From NCBI RefSeq assembly GCF_018598185.1, contig NZ_JAHESC010000024.1, forward strand, positions 1 to 64,000: DNA of 64,000 nucleotides, in the 5' to 3' direction. The stretch's first letter is position 1. Every line of letters begins with the position of its first letter. Of the stretch, positions 33,892 through 42,463 are shown in pieces. The DNA is from Dawidia soli (GTDB lineage Bacteria; Bacteroidota; Bacteroidia; Cytophagales; Cyclobacteriaceae). The position numbers and the translations under genes were made by a program. Below the pieces are notes generated by a model. The model ran no database searches. It saw nothing but the letters and a program-made list of their open reading frames with translations, and was not told the origin of the DNA.

Positions 33892-36708
33892 CTACCGCTG
33901 GCAGATCTCCTTGTAGTCGCAATACTGACACGTTTTCAGCTCCTCGGTTTGATCGAAGGGCACGGCGGGGTCGAACATTTCTTCCAGCAGCATGAGCAAC
34001 TGCTCTTCAAATGCCGGCAGCAGGTCGGTAACATCTTCCAGGCGTTGGCGGCCCAGAAAGAGGCCGTATTCAAAGTCGTCTTTGAAGATCTCGCGTCGGT
34101 TGATGAGGCCGGGCTGCAGCGCGCGCGCTTCGTCGGGCCGGCGGACGTGCCGCTGTGCATATACCCAGGCATAGAGCATCGCCTGGAAGGCCGCCTTGTT
34201 GCGCTTGGGGCTGCGCTGGAATAAAGCCGGTATACTTTCAAAACGATTCTCGTCTTTGCCCGTCTTGTAGTCGATGATGCGCACGGTGTCATCCTTGCGG
34301 TCCACCCGGTCGATCTTGCCGCCCATGACGATGCTCAGCGACTTGTCGCGTTGCCGGACGGCAATGGTCGTCGTAAAATTGTTGGCCTCCAGCAGCTCGA
34401 TCACAAACGGCACACTGCGTGCATCGTGGCGCAGCACTTTGCTGGCAAAGCGTTTCACCATCTCTTTTACGACCAGCTGCCGCCCCTCGTATTCAAACGG
34501 CTTTTCGTCGGGCAGGTGAAAGTGCTCGCGAAAAGCACGCTCGATAAAATATTCCAGCTTGTCGTTCAGGTTTGTAAAGTCACCGGCTTGTATGCGCCAC
34601 GGTCCCGACGGCGGGCGCAGCGCAGTGTAAAACAGCTCCATCACCCGGTGTAAAATATTGCCAAAGATGCGCGCGTCGGCCTCCTCTTCTACTTCGTCGG
34701 GTTCGCGCAGCTCCTGCAGGTGTTTGAAGTAAAATTGCAGCCGGCACTCGATGTACGTGTTGAGTGTAGACGGTGTCAGCGCCTTGCCAAAATATCGCTC
34801 CAGCTTCTCCAGTACGTCGGCCTTCTTTTCGATGCTGATGGGCTGCACCGGGTGGATCTGTACGGGGTTATAGAGTACCTGCCGGGAGAACGGCCAGCCG
34901 GTTTCGTAAATGAGCTGGTATAGATAGCGGCTCATTTCGCGTGTGCCCAGTACGTCGGGCTCGGTGTTGTAATACAGGTCTACGATCGATGCCCGTTGCA
35001 GCAGCCGGTAGAACAGGTATGCGTACATGGCATCCTGGTGCTCGGCCGTAGGCAGGCGATAGGCCTTGCGGATGTTGTGTGGTATATACGATCCCTGCCG
35101 CGCGGCGGCGGGCCACAGGCCTTCGTTCAGCGACAGTACGATGACGCGGTCAAAGTCGAGGTTCCGCGTTTCCAGCACGCCCATGATCTGCAAGCCCCGC
35201 AGCGGCTCGCCCGTAAAGGGCACTTTCTCCGCCCGGGCGATCTGCCGGAACATCCGCTGCTGCATGCGCAGGTTCATCGGCTCGCTGGCCGCCAGTTCTT
35301 TTACGCGTGTCAGGATGCGGTGGAAGTGAAAGGCAAATTCTTTTTCCATCAGTCCCTCCTGTCCGCCGGAGGTAGCCAGCACCTCGATGACGTTCAGCAG
35401 GTACGACAGGAAGTCGCCCAGGTCTACAGGCTGGAAGATCACCCGCGCCAGCGCATGGCCCTCAAAGAACGAGGGCGCCAGGTGTACCTGGTTGTGTTTT
35501 AAGATAAACTCGCGCCATTCGTTCCCGGCGTCGCCCACACGTCCCTTCAGGTAGGGATGGTTGAGCAGCGCCAGCACATAACGGAAATAAAACTCACCCT
35601 TCCGCTGATGCAGGTGCAGATCGAACAGCAGATCGATCAGGGTATAATACGGTGTGCTGACCAACGGAAAGCCCATGGTCACGTTGATGGTCTGCAACGA
35701 CGGCGGCAACGCATACAGCACGGGCAACAGCAGGCTCTCGTCGGGCAGCACGACCACGATGCGCCCCGCCTCCATGCCGGGTTGTTTCAGCGCCGCCTCC
35801 AGGCGTTGCGCCAGCAGCTTCGGCTGCCCGGCCTTTTGCGGCACCCCCAGTACGGTGATCTCCTTGGCCGTGCCCAGGTACGCGCCCGGTTGCTCCGGAA
35901 AAGTCGCTCCCAGCACGGCGTGGCCGCGGTATTGACGAAAGAAAGCACCTGCCTCGCGGTGACGGGGCTGCACATAAAAAGCATCTTCATCCCAAAACAC
36001 GCGCGCCTTGCGGTGTAGTACAAACCACGAAAGGATGGCCTCCTCCGCGGACGTCAACGCGTTAAAGCCGGCAAAGATATACTGCCGTCCGGCGGGTGGC
36101 GTGATGGTCTGCCCGATGCCTTCGGCTACCGCGCGGTGGATCATGCCGCCGTAGGCCATGCCTTCGCCGGCGAGCTGCTGACGGAACTCGGTATATATAG
36201 TATACAAGCCCCGCCACAGTTCCAGGAAACGTTGCTTGCTGTCGGCCGTGCCGAACTCCACGGACTGCCAGAAGTCGGTCAGGAATTTCTTTTGCTCTTC
36301 CGTCAGGTAATCAAAGTATTCGTCGATCTCCTTCTGGTTGCTCATATCGCGGAACAGGCTGGCGGCGGGCACCAGGTATTTGTCCAGCTCGTCAAAGTCG
36401 CGCAGCAGCATTTCACCCCAGAAGTAGAAATAGTCGAGGTCCTCGTCCGAGCCCGTCACCTGCTTGAAAGTGCGGTACAGTTTCACCACCAGCGAGAGCT
36501 TGTCGGCCTCCACCAGCTCGGAGAACGAGCCGATAAATGCTTCGACATGCTGCACGTCGGGGGCCCAGCGCGGCGTGTCCAATGCTTCGCCCAGGGCCTT
36601 GCGGAAATAGAGCGCCGCACGACGGTTGGGAAAAACAACGGTCAGGTTATTCCAATCGGGATACTCCCGTACAATGATCTCTGCCAGTTCCTGGATAAAG
36701 GTCTTCAT
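33892..36708 (-). CDS. AddB-like PD-(D/E)XK nuclease subunit
   Basis: A 938-residue partner of the neighbouring UvrD-like protein. It lacks a Walker A at its start (MKTFIQELAEIIVREYPDWNNLTVVFPNRRAALYFRKALG), as in inactive-helicase AddB/RecC types. The RecB nuclease core lies near residues 680-830: GNILHRVMELF, then GGKIDRVDRKDDTVRIIDYKTGKDENRF with the D...DYK catalytic residues. A four-cysteine Fe-S site is formed by Cys near 655 (TYIECRLQFYF) and the end CQYCDYKEIC (Cys927, Cys930, Cys936). This combination is diagnostic of AddB. It begins 3 bp after the AddA-like stop. Confidence 0.88.
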   Translation of the reverse strand: MKTFIQELAEIIVREYPDWNNLTVVFPNRRAALYFRKALGEALDTPRWAPDVQHVEAFIGSFSELVEADKLSLVVKLYRTFKQVTGSDEDLDYFYFWGEMLLRDFDELDKYLVPAASLFRDMSNQKEIDEYFDYLTEEQKKFLTDFWQSVEFGTADSKQRFLELWRGLYTIYTEFRQQLAGEGMAYGGMIHRAVAEGIGQTITPPAGRQYIFAGFNALTSAEEAILSWFVLHRKARVFWDEDAFYVQPRHREAGAFFRQYRGHAVLGATFPEQPGAYLGTAKEITVLGVPQKAGQPKLLAQRLEAALKQPGMEAGRIVVVLPDESLLLPVLYALPPSLQTINVTMGFPLVSTPYYTLIDLLFDLHLHQRKGEFYFRYVLALLNHPYLKGRVGDAGNEWREFILKHNQVHLAPSFFEGHALARVIFQPVDLGDFLSYLLNVIEVLATSGGQEGLMEKEFAFHFHRILTRVKELAASEPMNLRMQQRMFRQIARAEKVPFTGEPLRGLQIMGVLETRNLDFDRVIVLSLNEGLWPAAARQGSYIPHNIRKAYRLPTAEHQDAMYAYLFYRLLQRASIVDLYYNTEPDVLGTREMSRYLYQLIYETGWPFSRQVLYNPVQIHPVQPISIEKKADVLEKLERYFGKALTPSTLNTYIECRLQFYFKHLQELREPDEVEEEADARIFGNILHRVMELFYTALRPPSGPWRIQAGDFTNLNDKLEYFIERAFREHFHLPDEKPFEYEGRQLVVKEMVKRFASKVLRHDARSVPFVIELLEANNFTTTIAVRQRDKSLSIVMGGKIDRVDRKDDTVRIIDYKTGKDENRFESIPALFQRSPKRNKAAFQAMLYAWVYAQRHVRRPDEARALQPGLINRREIFKDDFEYGLFLGRQRLEDVTDLLPAFEEQLLMLLEEMFDPAVPFDQTEELKTCQYCDYKEICQR

Positions 36709-36711
36709 GGA

Positions 36712-39700
36712 TTATGCGTGTACCTCCTCGCAGCGTTTTTCGTGTACATATACCAGGAAGCCCCGGGTGTCTTCCACTCCCATCGCCTGCAGGATGCGCA
36801 GGTATTCCTGCACCTGCCGGCGGTCGTCTTCCTTGGGTTTGCCGGTTTTATAGTCCACCACAAAGGCCCTGTTGTCTTGCAGTGTGACCCGGTCGATGCG
36901 CCGCTCGCTGCCGTCGGGCATAATCAGGGCCGCTTCTGTTTTTAGTATTGCGTCGACGGCAAACGCCGGCTGCAGCACCGGCGACGACACGATCCAGCGC
37001 ATGGACTCGGCCACCGGCGCCAATTCCTCTTTCGCCAGCAGGCCTTCGCGCAGGGCCTGATCGGTCACCAGGGGTATATCTGCTGCCGTACGCACGCGCG
37101 ACATGAGTGTGTGTAAGAATATACCGTAGTTGATCTTGCGGCGTTTCTCGGTCTCTTCAAAAAACTCCTTGCCATCCGTACGCACCGCCAGCCGTTCGCG
37201 CCAGGGCGAAACGGGGTAGCTTCGCAGCATCACGCCCCCTTCGGGCGTAACGTTGGTGGACGGCGGTGGCGTGATCGCACCGACCTGGAGCGTTAGTGTT
37301 TCTTCCGTCCAAAGACCCGACAGGTATTCGCTTTGCTCGATCGCCAGCTTGGTCAGGCGCCCCACGTTCGTCAGGTTGCTCGACTTCGTCAGCGGCGCGT
37401 GCACGATCAGGCCCTCCTCGGCGCGCGTAAACGCTACGTAGAGCAGGTTGAGGTTGTCGAGGTAGATGCGTTTGCGCTCCTCGGTATAATATTCTTTAAA
37501 GACGGTATTTTCGAGCTTGCTGGAATACTTCAGCGGAAAATATCCCGCTCCCCGAAAGGCCGCATCGTCAGACCGGCACCAGAGTATCGGCGACTTCATC
37601 GGCGGGTGATTGAGCTCCCAGTCGAGGAACGGAATGATGACGTAGGCAAATTGCAGGCCCTTCGACTTGTGGATGGTGATGATCTGCGCGGCGTCCACAC
37701 CGCCGGCCACCTGGATCGACTTCTTCCATTTGTTCTCGTTCCACCACTCCAGGAACGAGGCCAGGTCGTTCTTCTCGCGTTCGGCAAATTCCAGGATCAC
37801 ATCCTGAAAGCCCTGCAGGTAGGCGATCTCCGTCGGCAACTTGCCGAGGTTAAAAATATGAATGAGCGTTTCCACCAGCTCGACCAACGGCAGGGCTGCC
37901 AGCACATCCTGTTGCTGCGCAAAGGCCGCCGGCACCTGGGTGGCAAACGCCTTGGTCTTGCTTTCCGAGAACAGGCGGTGGTGGTTGGGGAACGCCTGCG
38001 TGGGCCACAGCTTTTGGTATTCAAACGCCAGCTGCGCGCGGGCGATCTGGTTCTTGGGGTTGTCGAGCAGCCGCAGGGCGTTGATCAATACCAGCACGCA
38101 CGTGGCCTGGTCGAGCCGCAGCGACTCGTTCGACACCACATCGTACTTGCACGTGCTCTTCGCCTGCGACGACGCGCGGTATTGCATAAAGTGCTGCGCG
38201 ATCGCCTGACCTTCGCTGTTGTCGCGCACCAGGAAGGCGATGTCGCGCAAGGCGATGCCGCGGCCCTGCAGGTCTTCCACCAGCCGCGGCAGCTGTTCCA
38301 GCGATACGGACTGAAAGTCAAAACGGCCGCCGGCCTCTTCGTCCGGACCTTTTTCTTCCGGGCGGAAAAAGCGGATGTTTACATAGCCCGGGTGTTGCCG
38401 GAAGATCTTCTGCGCCGCGTCGATGTAGGCCTGCTGTGGAAAGGCCGTGCCCGTCTCGCGGCTCACGATCGCCGCCGAGGCATCGAACAAGGCATTGTTT
38501 ACTTCCACAATGTTGGTGGCACTGCGGTAGTTGGTGTCGAGCTGGTAGATGTCCGTTACCAATACCCCGACATCTTCGCGGGCGCGCTCCTGTAAGATAC
38601 TCAGGTCGCCGCCGCGCCAGCGGTAGATCGATTGTTTGATATCGCCCACCAGCAGGCTGCGGTAATTCTGGGCGATGCCGTTACGTACCAGCGGCAACAC
38701 GTTGCTCCACTGCAGCCCCGAGGTGTCCTGAAACTCGTCCACCAGAAAGTGGCGGAAGAACGAGCCCACCTTTTCATACACGAACGAAGTGTCCTGCCCT
38801 TGCATCACGCCCTGTAAAAATTGTGGCGCATCCGACAGCAGCATGACGTTGTTCTCGCGCAGGTATTCACGCAGGGTCTTGGAGATGTCCGACAGCAGTC
38901 CGAAGGCGTGCAGGTTGCGCAATACCTGCTCGGCTGAGAAATACGCTACGCTCTCCTGTTCAATATGCTCGACGAGCGCCTGCAGCCGCGGCATCCACAC
39001 CTGCTCGGCGCGGGCGGTGATCACGTCTTTGGAAGCAGACTTGGGTGCGGGCCAGGCAGCGCTGCTGAGCAGGGCGTCGCGCACGCGGCTGCCGGGCGGT
39101 TTGATCTCGGCCTCCAGACCTGCGATGTATGTATAGACGCTGCCCGAAGCACCCCATTTAAAATCCGCCACCACTAATTGCAGGCTTTGAAACTCCTGCA
39201 GCAGCGCGCGGGCCTCGCCCAGCACGTGCTGCTCAAATTGTTTTACCTCTTTTTGAAGGGATTGTTTCAGGTCCTTAAAGAAACGTTTGTCTTCGGTGGC
39301 CTGGAGCACCTCTTCCTCGATGGTCTTAAACTCTTCGCGGAAGATCTCACGCGAGAATTCCAGCAACGCCGAGCGGATGTCCCAGTCGCGGCCCTCTTCC
39401 AGTCGTTCGAGGGAGAACTCCAGCACCCAGCCCCGCAGCTCGTCATCGTCGGTGAGCTTGTCCAGTACCCGGTCGATCACCTCTTCCAGCACCAGGTCGT
39501 TGTCTACCTCGAGGCGAAAATTGCCCAGCAGACCCGTTTCGCGGGTAAAGGCCCGGATCACGCGCTGGAAGAAAGCGTCGATCGTGCTTACTGCAAACTG
39601 CGAATACTGATGCAATATGAGCGACAGCACCTGGCGGCTGCGGTCGCGGAACTCGCTGTCTGTAAAGGTCTTCCCATCGGCAGCGATCTCCTGCCGGATC

Positions 39701-39921
39701 TCGGCGGCCAGGTCCTGGCTGCGGTCGTGGCCGAAGTCGTCCAGGTACCGGATGATCCGGTCCTTCATTTCCTGGGTGCTCTTGTTGGTAAAGGTCATCG
39801 CCAGGATGTACCGGAAGTATTCCGGGAAACGCAATGCAAGTTTGAGGTATTCCTTGGCCAGCGTGCGGGTTTTGCCAGAGCCTGCCGAAGAACGGTAAAT
39901 GTGAAAGGTCTTATCGGTCAC
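36712..39921 (-). CDS. AddA-like UvrD/RecB helicase-nuclease
   Basis: A 1069-residue SF1 helicase joined to a C-terminal nuclease. Motifs: Walker A SSAGSGKT (Lys17), Ia MTFTNKSTQEMKDRI, II VDEFQDTSGLQW (near 400), III GDIKQSIYRWRGGD, IV QLDTNYRS, V ITIHKSKGLQFAYVIIP, VI LLYVAFTRAEEGLIV. The nuclease is RRIDRVTLQDNRAFVVDYKTGKPKED near the end. It would unwind and resect double-strand breaks together with the AddB-like product 3 bp downstream, feeding RecA recombination and degrading linear foreign DNA. Confidence 0.9.
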   Translation of the reverse strand: MTDKTFHIYRSSAGSGKTRTLAKEYLKLALRFPEYFRYILAMTFTNKSTQEMKDRIIRYLDDFGHDRSQDLAAEIRQEIAADGKTFTDSEFRDRSRQVLSLILHQYSQFAVSTIDAFFQRVIRAFTRETGLLGNFRLEVDNDLVLEEVIDRVLDKLTDDDELRGWVLEFSLERLEEGRDWDIRSALLEFSREIFREEFKTIEEEVLQATEDKRFFKDLKQSLQKEVKQFEQHVLGEARALLQEFQSLQLVVADFKWGASGSVYTYIAGLEAEIKPPGSRVRDALLSSAAWPAPKSASKDVITARAEQVWMPRLQALVEHIEQESVAYFSAEQVLRNLHAFGLLSDISKTLREYLRENNVMLLSDAPQFLQGVMQGQDTSFVYEKVGSFFRHFLVDEFQDTSGLQWSNVLPLVRNGIAQNYRSLLVGDIKQSIYRWRGGDLSILQERAREDVGVLVTDIYQLDTNYRSATNIVEVNNALFDASAAIVSRETGTAFPQQAYIDAAQKIFRQHPGYVNIRFFRPEEKGPDEEAGGRFDFQSVSLEQLPRLVEDLQGRGIALRDIAFLVRDNSEGQAIAQHFMQYRASSQAKSTCKYDVVSNESLRLDQATCVLVLINALRLLDNPKNQIARAQLAFEYQKLWPTQAFPNHHRLFSESKTKAFATQVPAAFAQQQDVLAALPLVELVETLIHIFNLGKLPTEIAYLQGFQDVILEFAEREKNDLASFLEWWNENKWKKSIQVAGGVDAAQIITIHKSKGLQFAYVIIPFLDWELNHPPMKSPILWCRSDDAAFRGAGYFPLKYSSKLENTVFKEYYTEERKRIYLDNLNLLYVAFTRAEEGLIVHAPLTKSSNLTNVGRLTKLAIEQSEYLSGLWTEETLTLQVGAITPPPSTNVTPEGGVMLRSYPVSPWRERLAVRTDGKEFFEETEKRRKINYGIFLHTLMSRVRTAADIPLVTDQALREGLLAKEELAPVAESMRWIVSSPVLQPAFAVDAILKTEAALIMPDGSERRIDRVTLQDNRAFVVDYKTGKPKEDDRRQVQEYLRILQAMGVEDTRGFLVYVHEKRCEEVHA

Positions 39922-40117
39922 AGTGCCAAGTAAGGAAATATTTGACTAACGCGTACAAAAAAATATCCCGGCAGAAGGGTTTCTTTTCCAGTCACCCCAA
40001 ACGGTTTTTTAGTATGTAACAGTATCACGTTCGGCCATAGTTCCCCCGCCCCACATACGCAAAGAAATTCCGAAACGTGTATCTTACCGGTTGAAATTCC
40101 CTTACGGGTAAACATCT

Positions 40118-42463
40118 ATGTTGCGAAATTTGTATTTCCTGGTGCCGAAGATCCTCTACTCGTTCCCCGTGCAGTTGCTCTTCAATAATATCAAGCGCAA
40201 TCTGGTATTGCTCCTGTGCTGGATCGTACTGTTTGCGATGGTCACCGGCAGCTTCGGCAAGTACCTGGGCATCCCCTACCTGTTCCTCGACCCCGAGTAC
40301 CTCAACAAAGTGAACTTCACCAGCTTCTTTATCCTGGGGCTTGTCACCGCGGGGTTCACCACGGCGTTCCACATCACCTGCTATATCAACGACGGCCATC
40401 GCTTCTCGTTCGTCGGCACGTTGTCGCGGCCGTTCACCAAATTCGCGATCAACAACAGCATCATCCCCGCCATTTTCCTGGCCACCTATATTTACCAGAT
40501 CGTCGGCTTCCAGATCAACAACGAATATTCCACGCCGCGCGGCCTGGCCTGGAACCTCGCAGGCCTGCTCAGCGGCTACGCCGTCATGACGCTGATCTTC
40601 TTCGCTTACTTCCGGTTCACCAACAAAGACATTTTTAAATACGTCATTTGCCGCATCGACGAAAAGATCAAACAGAACGTAAAGGTCACACGCGCCAGCG
40701 CCATGAAGAAGCTGGACATCGCCCGCAAGAAGCAGGTGCGCGTAGACTATTATATCGACAGCAACTTTCGCGTGCGCCCGGTAGAGAACAATGTCTTTTA
40801 CGACAAGGCCACGATCCTGCAGGTATTCGACCAGAACCACTTTAACCTGGTGGTGATCGAGCTGCTCATCTTTGCCTTGGTCCTGATCCTGGGCATCTTC
40901 AAGGATTACCCGGCCTTTCAGTTGCCGGCGGCGTCCAGCTTTATCATCCTGCTGACCATTTTTGTGATGATGGCCGGCGCCTTCTCCTATTGGTTTGGCG
41001 GGTGGGCGGCCACGGCGGCACTCGCCTTATTTTTGATCGTCAACCACCTGGTGGGCGAAGATTACTTCACCAAACGGTACGAGGCCTTCGGACTGGAATA
41101 CAACAAACCGCCGGTGCCCTATACCATCGCCGCGCTGCGCGCGCTGAACGACTCGACACACATCGAACGCGACAAACGCGCCACCTATACCATGCTCGAA
41201 AACTGGCGGCGTAAGTTCCCGGAGGGCCACAAACCCAGGATGGTATTCCTGTGCACCAGCGGTGGGGGCAAGCGTGCCGCGTTGTGGACGCTGACCGCCC
41301 TGCAAGCGGCCGACAGCCTTACCGAAGGGCGCGTCATGGACCACACCATGCTGATCACCGGCGCCTCGGGCGGCCTGATCGGCGCCAGCTACTACCGCGA
41401 GCTCAAGCTGCGCAGCAAGCTGGGCGAGAACATCCATCCCAATGCCGCCAGCCACCGGCAGAAGATCTCCACCGACAACCTCAACCCGCTCATCTTTAGC
41501 CTGCTGGCCAACGACCTGTTTGTGGGCTTTACCAAATTTGAATACAACGGCAACCTGTACTACCGCGACCGCGGCTATACCTTTGAAGAGCAGCTGAACC
41601 AGATCACGGAGGGCCTGATGAACAAATCCATCGGCGCCTATGACAGCGTCGAGCAGCAAGCGATCGTGCCGATGATGATCCTCACCCCCACCATCGTGAA
41701 CGACGGCCGGAAGCTGTACATCGCCGCGCGCCCCGTGTCGTACATGAACAGCGACATTGCCAACTTCCCCGGCTATACTTCGTCCAAGATCAGCGGTGTG
41801 GATTTCCAGACGCTCTTTGAGGAACACGATGGTTCGCAACTGCGCTTTCTGTCGGCCTTGCGCATGAGCGCCACCTTTCCCTATATCACACCGAACACGT
41901 CGCTGCCCACCGAGCCGTCGCTCAAGATCATGGACGCCGGCATCTCCGATAACTTCGGGGTGTCGGACGCCGTGCGGTTTGTCTTTGCCTTTAAAGAATG
42001 GATTGCCGAAAATACGTCGGGCATCGTGTTCGTGTCGATCCGCGATTCTCCCAAGATGGCAGCCATCTCGCCAAAGACCGGCCAGACGCTGGTCGACGAC
42101 TTTACGCAGCCCATCAGCTCGGTATACAACAACTTCGAGAACTTCCAGGACATCACCAGCGACATGTTTATCGGCCACGCCCGCTCGTGGTTCAAGGGAC
42201 CGATCGACCGCGTCGACATTGAATATCAATCGGAAAGTTATACACCCATTCTGCAAAAGATGGACAGCATCCGGCAAAACAACTCGCGGGCATCGCTCAG
42301 CTGGCGGTTGACGACGCGCGAGAAGTTCGGCATCGAGTATACCATCAACTCGCCCTCCAACCAGGAGCAGCTGGCCCGGCTGGCCGCGTTGGTGGGGGCA
42401 CCCCTGCATGCCAGCACCGGGTCTACGGCGGCACGGCAGGAATCTGTATCTTCGCGCCCATGA
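40118..42463 (+). CDS. Multi-spanning membrane protein with patatin-like phospholipase domain
   Basis: A 781-residue protein of unusual make-up. The first ~290 residues hold about seven membrane helices (for example NLVLLLCWIVLFAMVTGSF, FTSFFILGLVTAGFTTAFHI, LAGLLSGYAVMTLIFFAYF, LVVIELLIFALVLILGIF). From about 370 a patatin domain follows: oxyanion loop LCTSGGGKRAALWTLTAL, nucleophile Ser417 in ITGASGGLIG, and Asp606 in MDAGISDNFG. The catalytic dyad is complete. It would cleave lipid acyl chains at the inner membrane. Its stop overlaps the next gene start (ATGA), so expression is coupled to a helicase. Patatin domains are known effectors in bacterial defence, but also occur in housekeeping lipid enzymes. 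Confidence 0.85.
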   Translation: MLRNLYFLVPKILYSFPVQLLFNNIKRNLVLLLCWIVLFAMVTGSFGKYLGIPYLFLDPEYLNKVNFTSFFILGLVTAGFTTAFHITCYINDGHRFSFVGTLSRPFTKFAINNSIIPAIFLATYIYQIVGFQINNEYSTPRGLAWNLAGLLSGYAVMTLIFFAYFRFTNKDIFKYVICRIDEKIKQNVKVTRASAMKKLDIARKKQVRVDYYIDSNFRVRPVENNVFYDKATILQVFDQNHFNLVVIELLIFALVLILGIFKDYPAFQLPAASSFIILLTIFVMMAGAFSYWFGGWAATAALALFLIVNHLVGEDYFTKRYEAFGLEYNKPPVPYTIAALRALNDSTHIERDKRATYTMLENWRRKFPEGHKPRMVFLCTSGGGKRAALWTLTALQAADSLTEGRVMDHTMLITGASGGLIGASYYRELKLRSKLGENIHPNAASHRQKISTDNLNPLIFSLLANDLFVGFTKFEYNGNLYYRDRGYTFEEQLNQITEGLMNKSIGAYDSVEQQAIVPMMILTPTIVNDGRKLYIAARPVSYMNSDIANFPGYTSSKISGVDFQTLFEEHDGSQLRFLSALRMSATFPYITPNTSLPTEPSLKIMDAGISDNFGVSDAVRFVFAFKEWIAENTSGIVFVSIRDSPKMAAISPKTGQTLVDDFTQPISSVYNNFENFQDITSDMFIGHARSWFKGPIDRVDIEYQSESYTPILQKMDSIRQNNSRASLSWRLTTREKFGIEYTINSPSNQEQLARLAALVGAPLHASTGSTAARQESVSSRP

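Noticed and set aside
37333-38595. Plus-strand frame of 420 codons
   Set aside because: Antisense to the AddA-like helicase, which keeps all its motifs.
41027-42409. Minus-strand frame of 460 codons
   Set aside because: Antisense shadow of the patatin gene; composition is typical of a shadow (rich in His, Arg, Gly, Val) with no family match.
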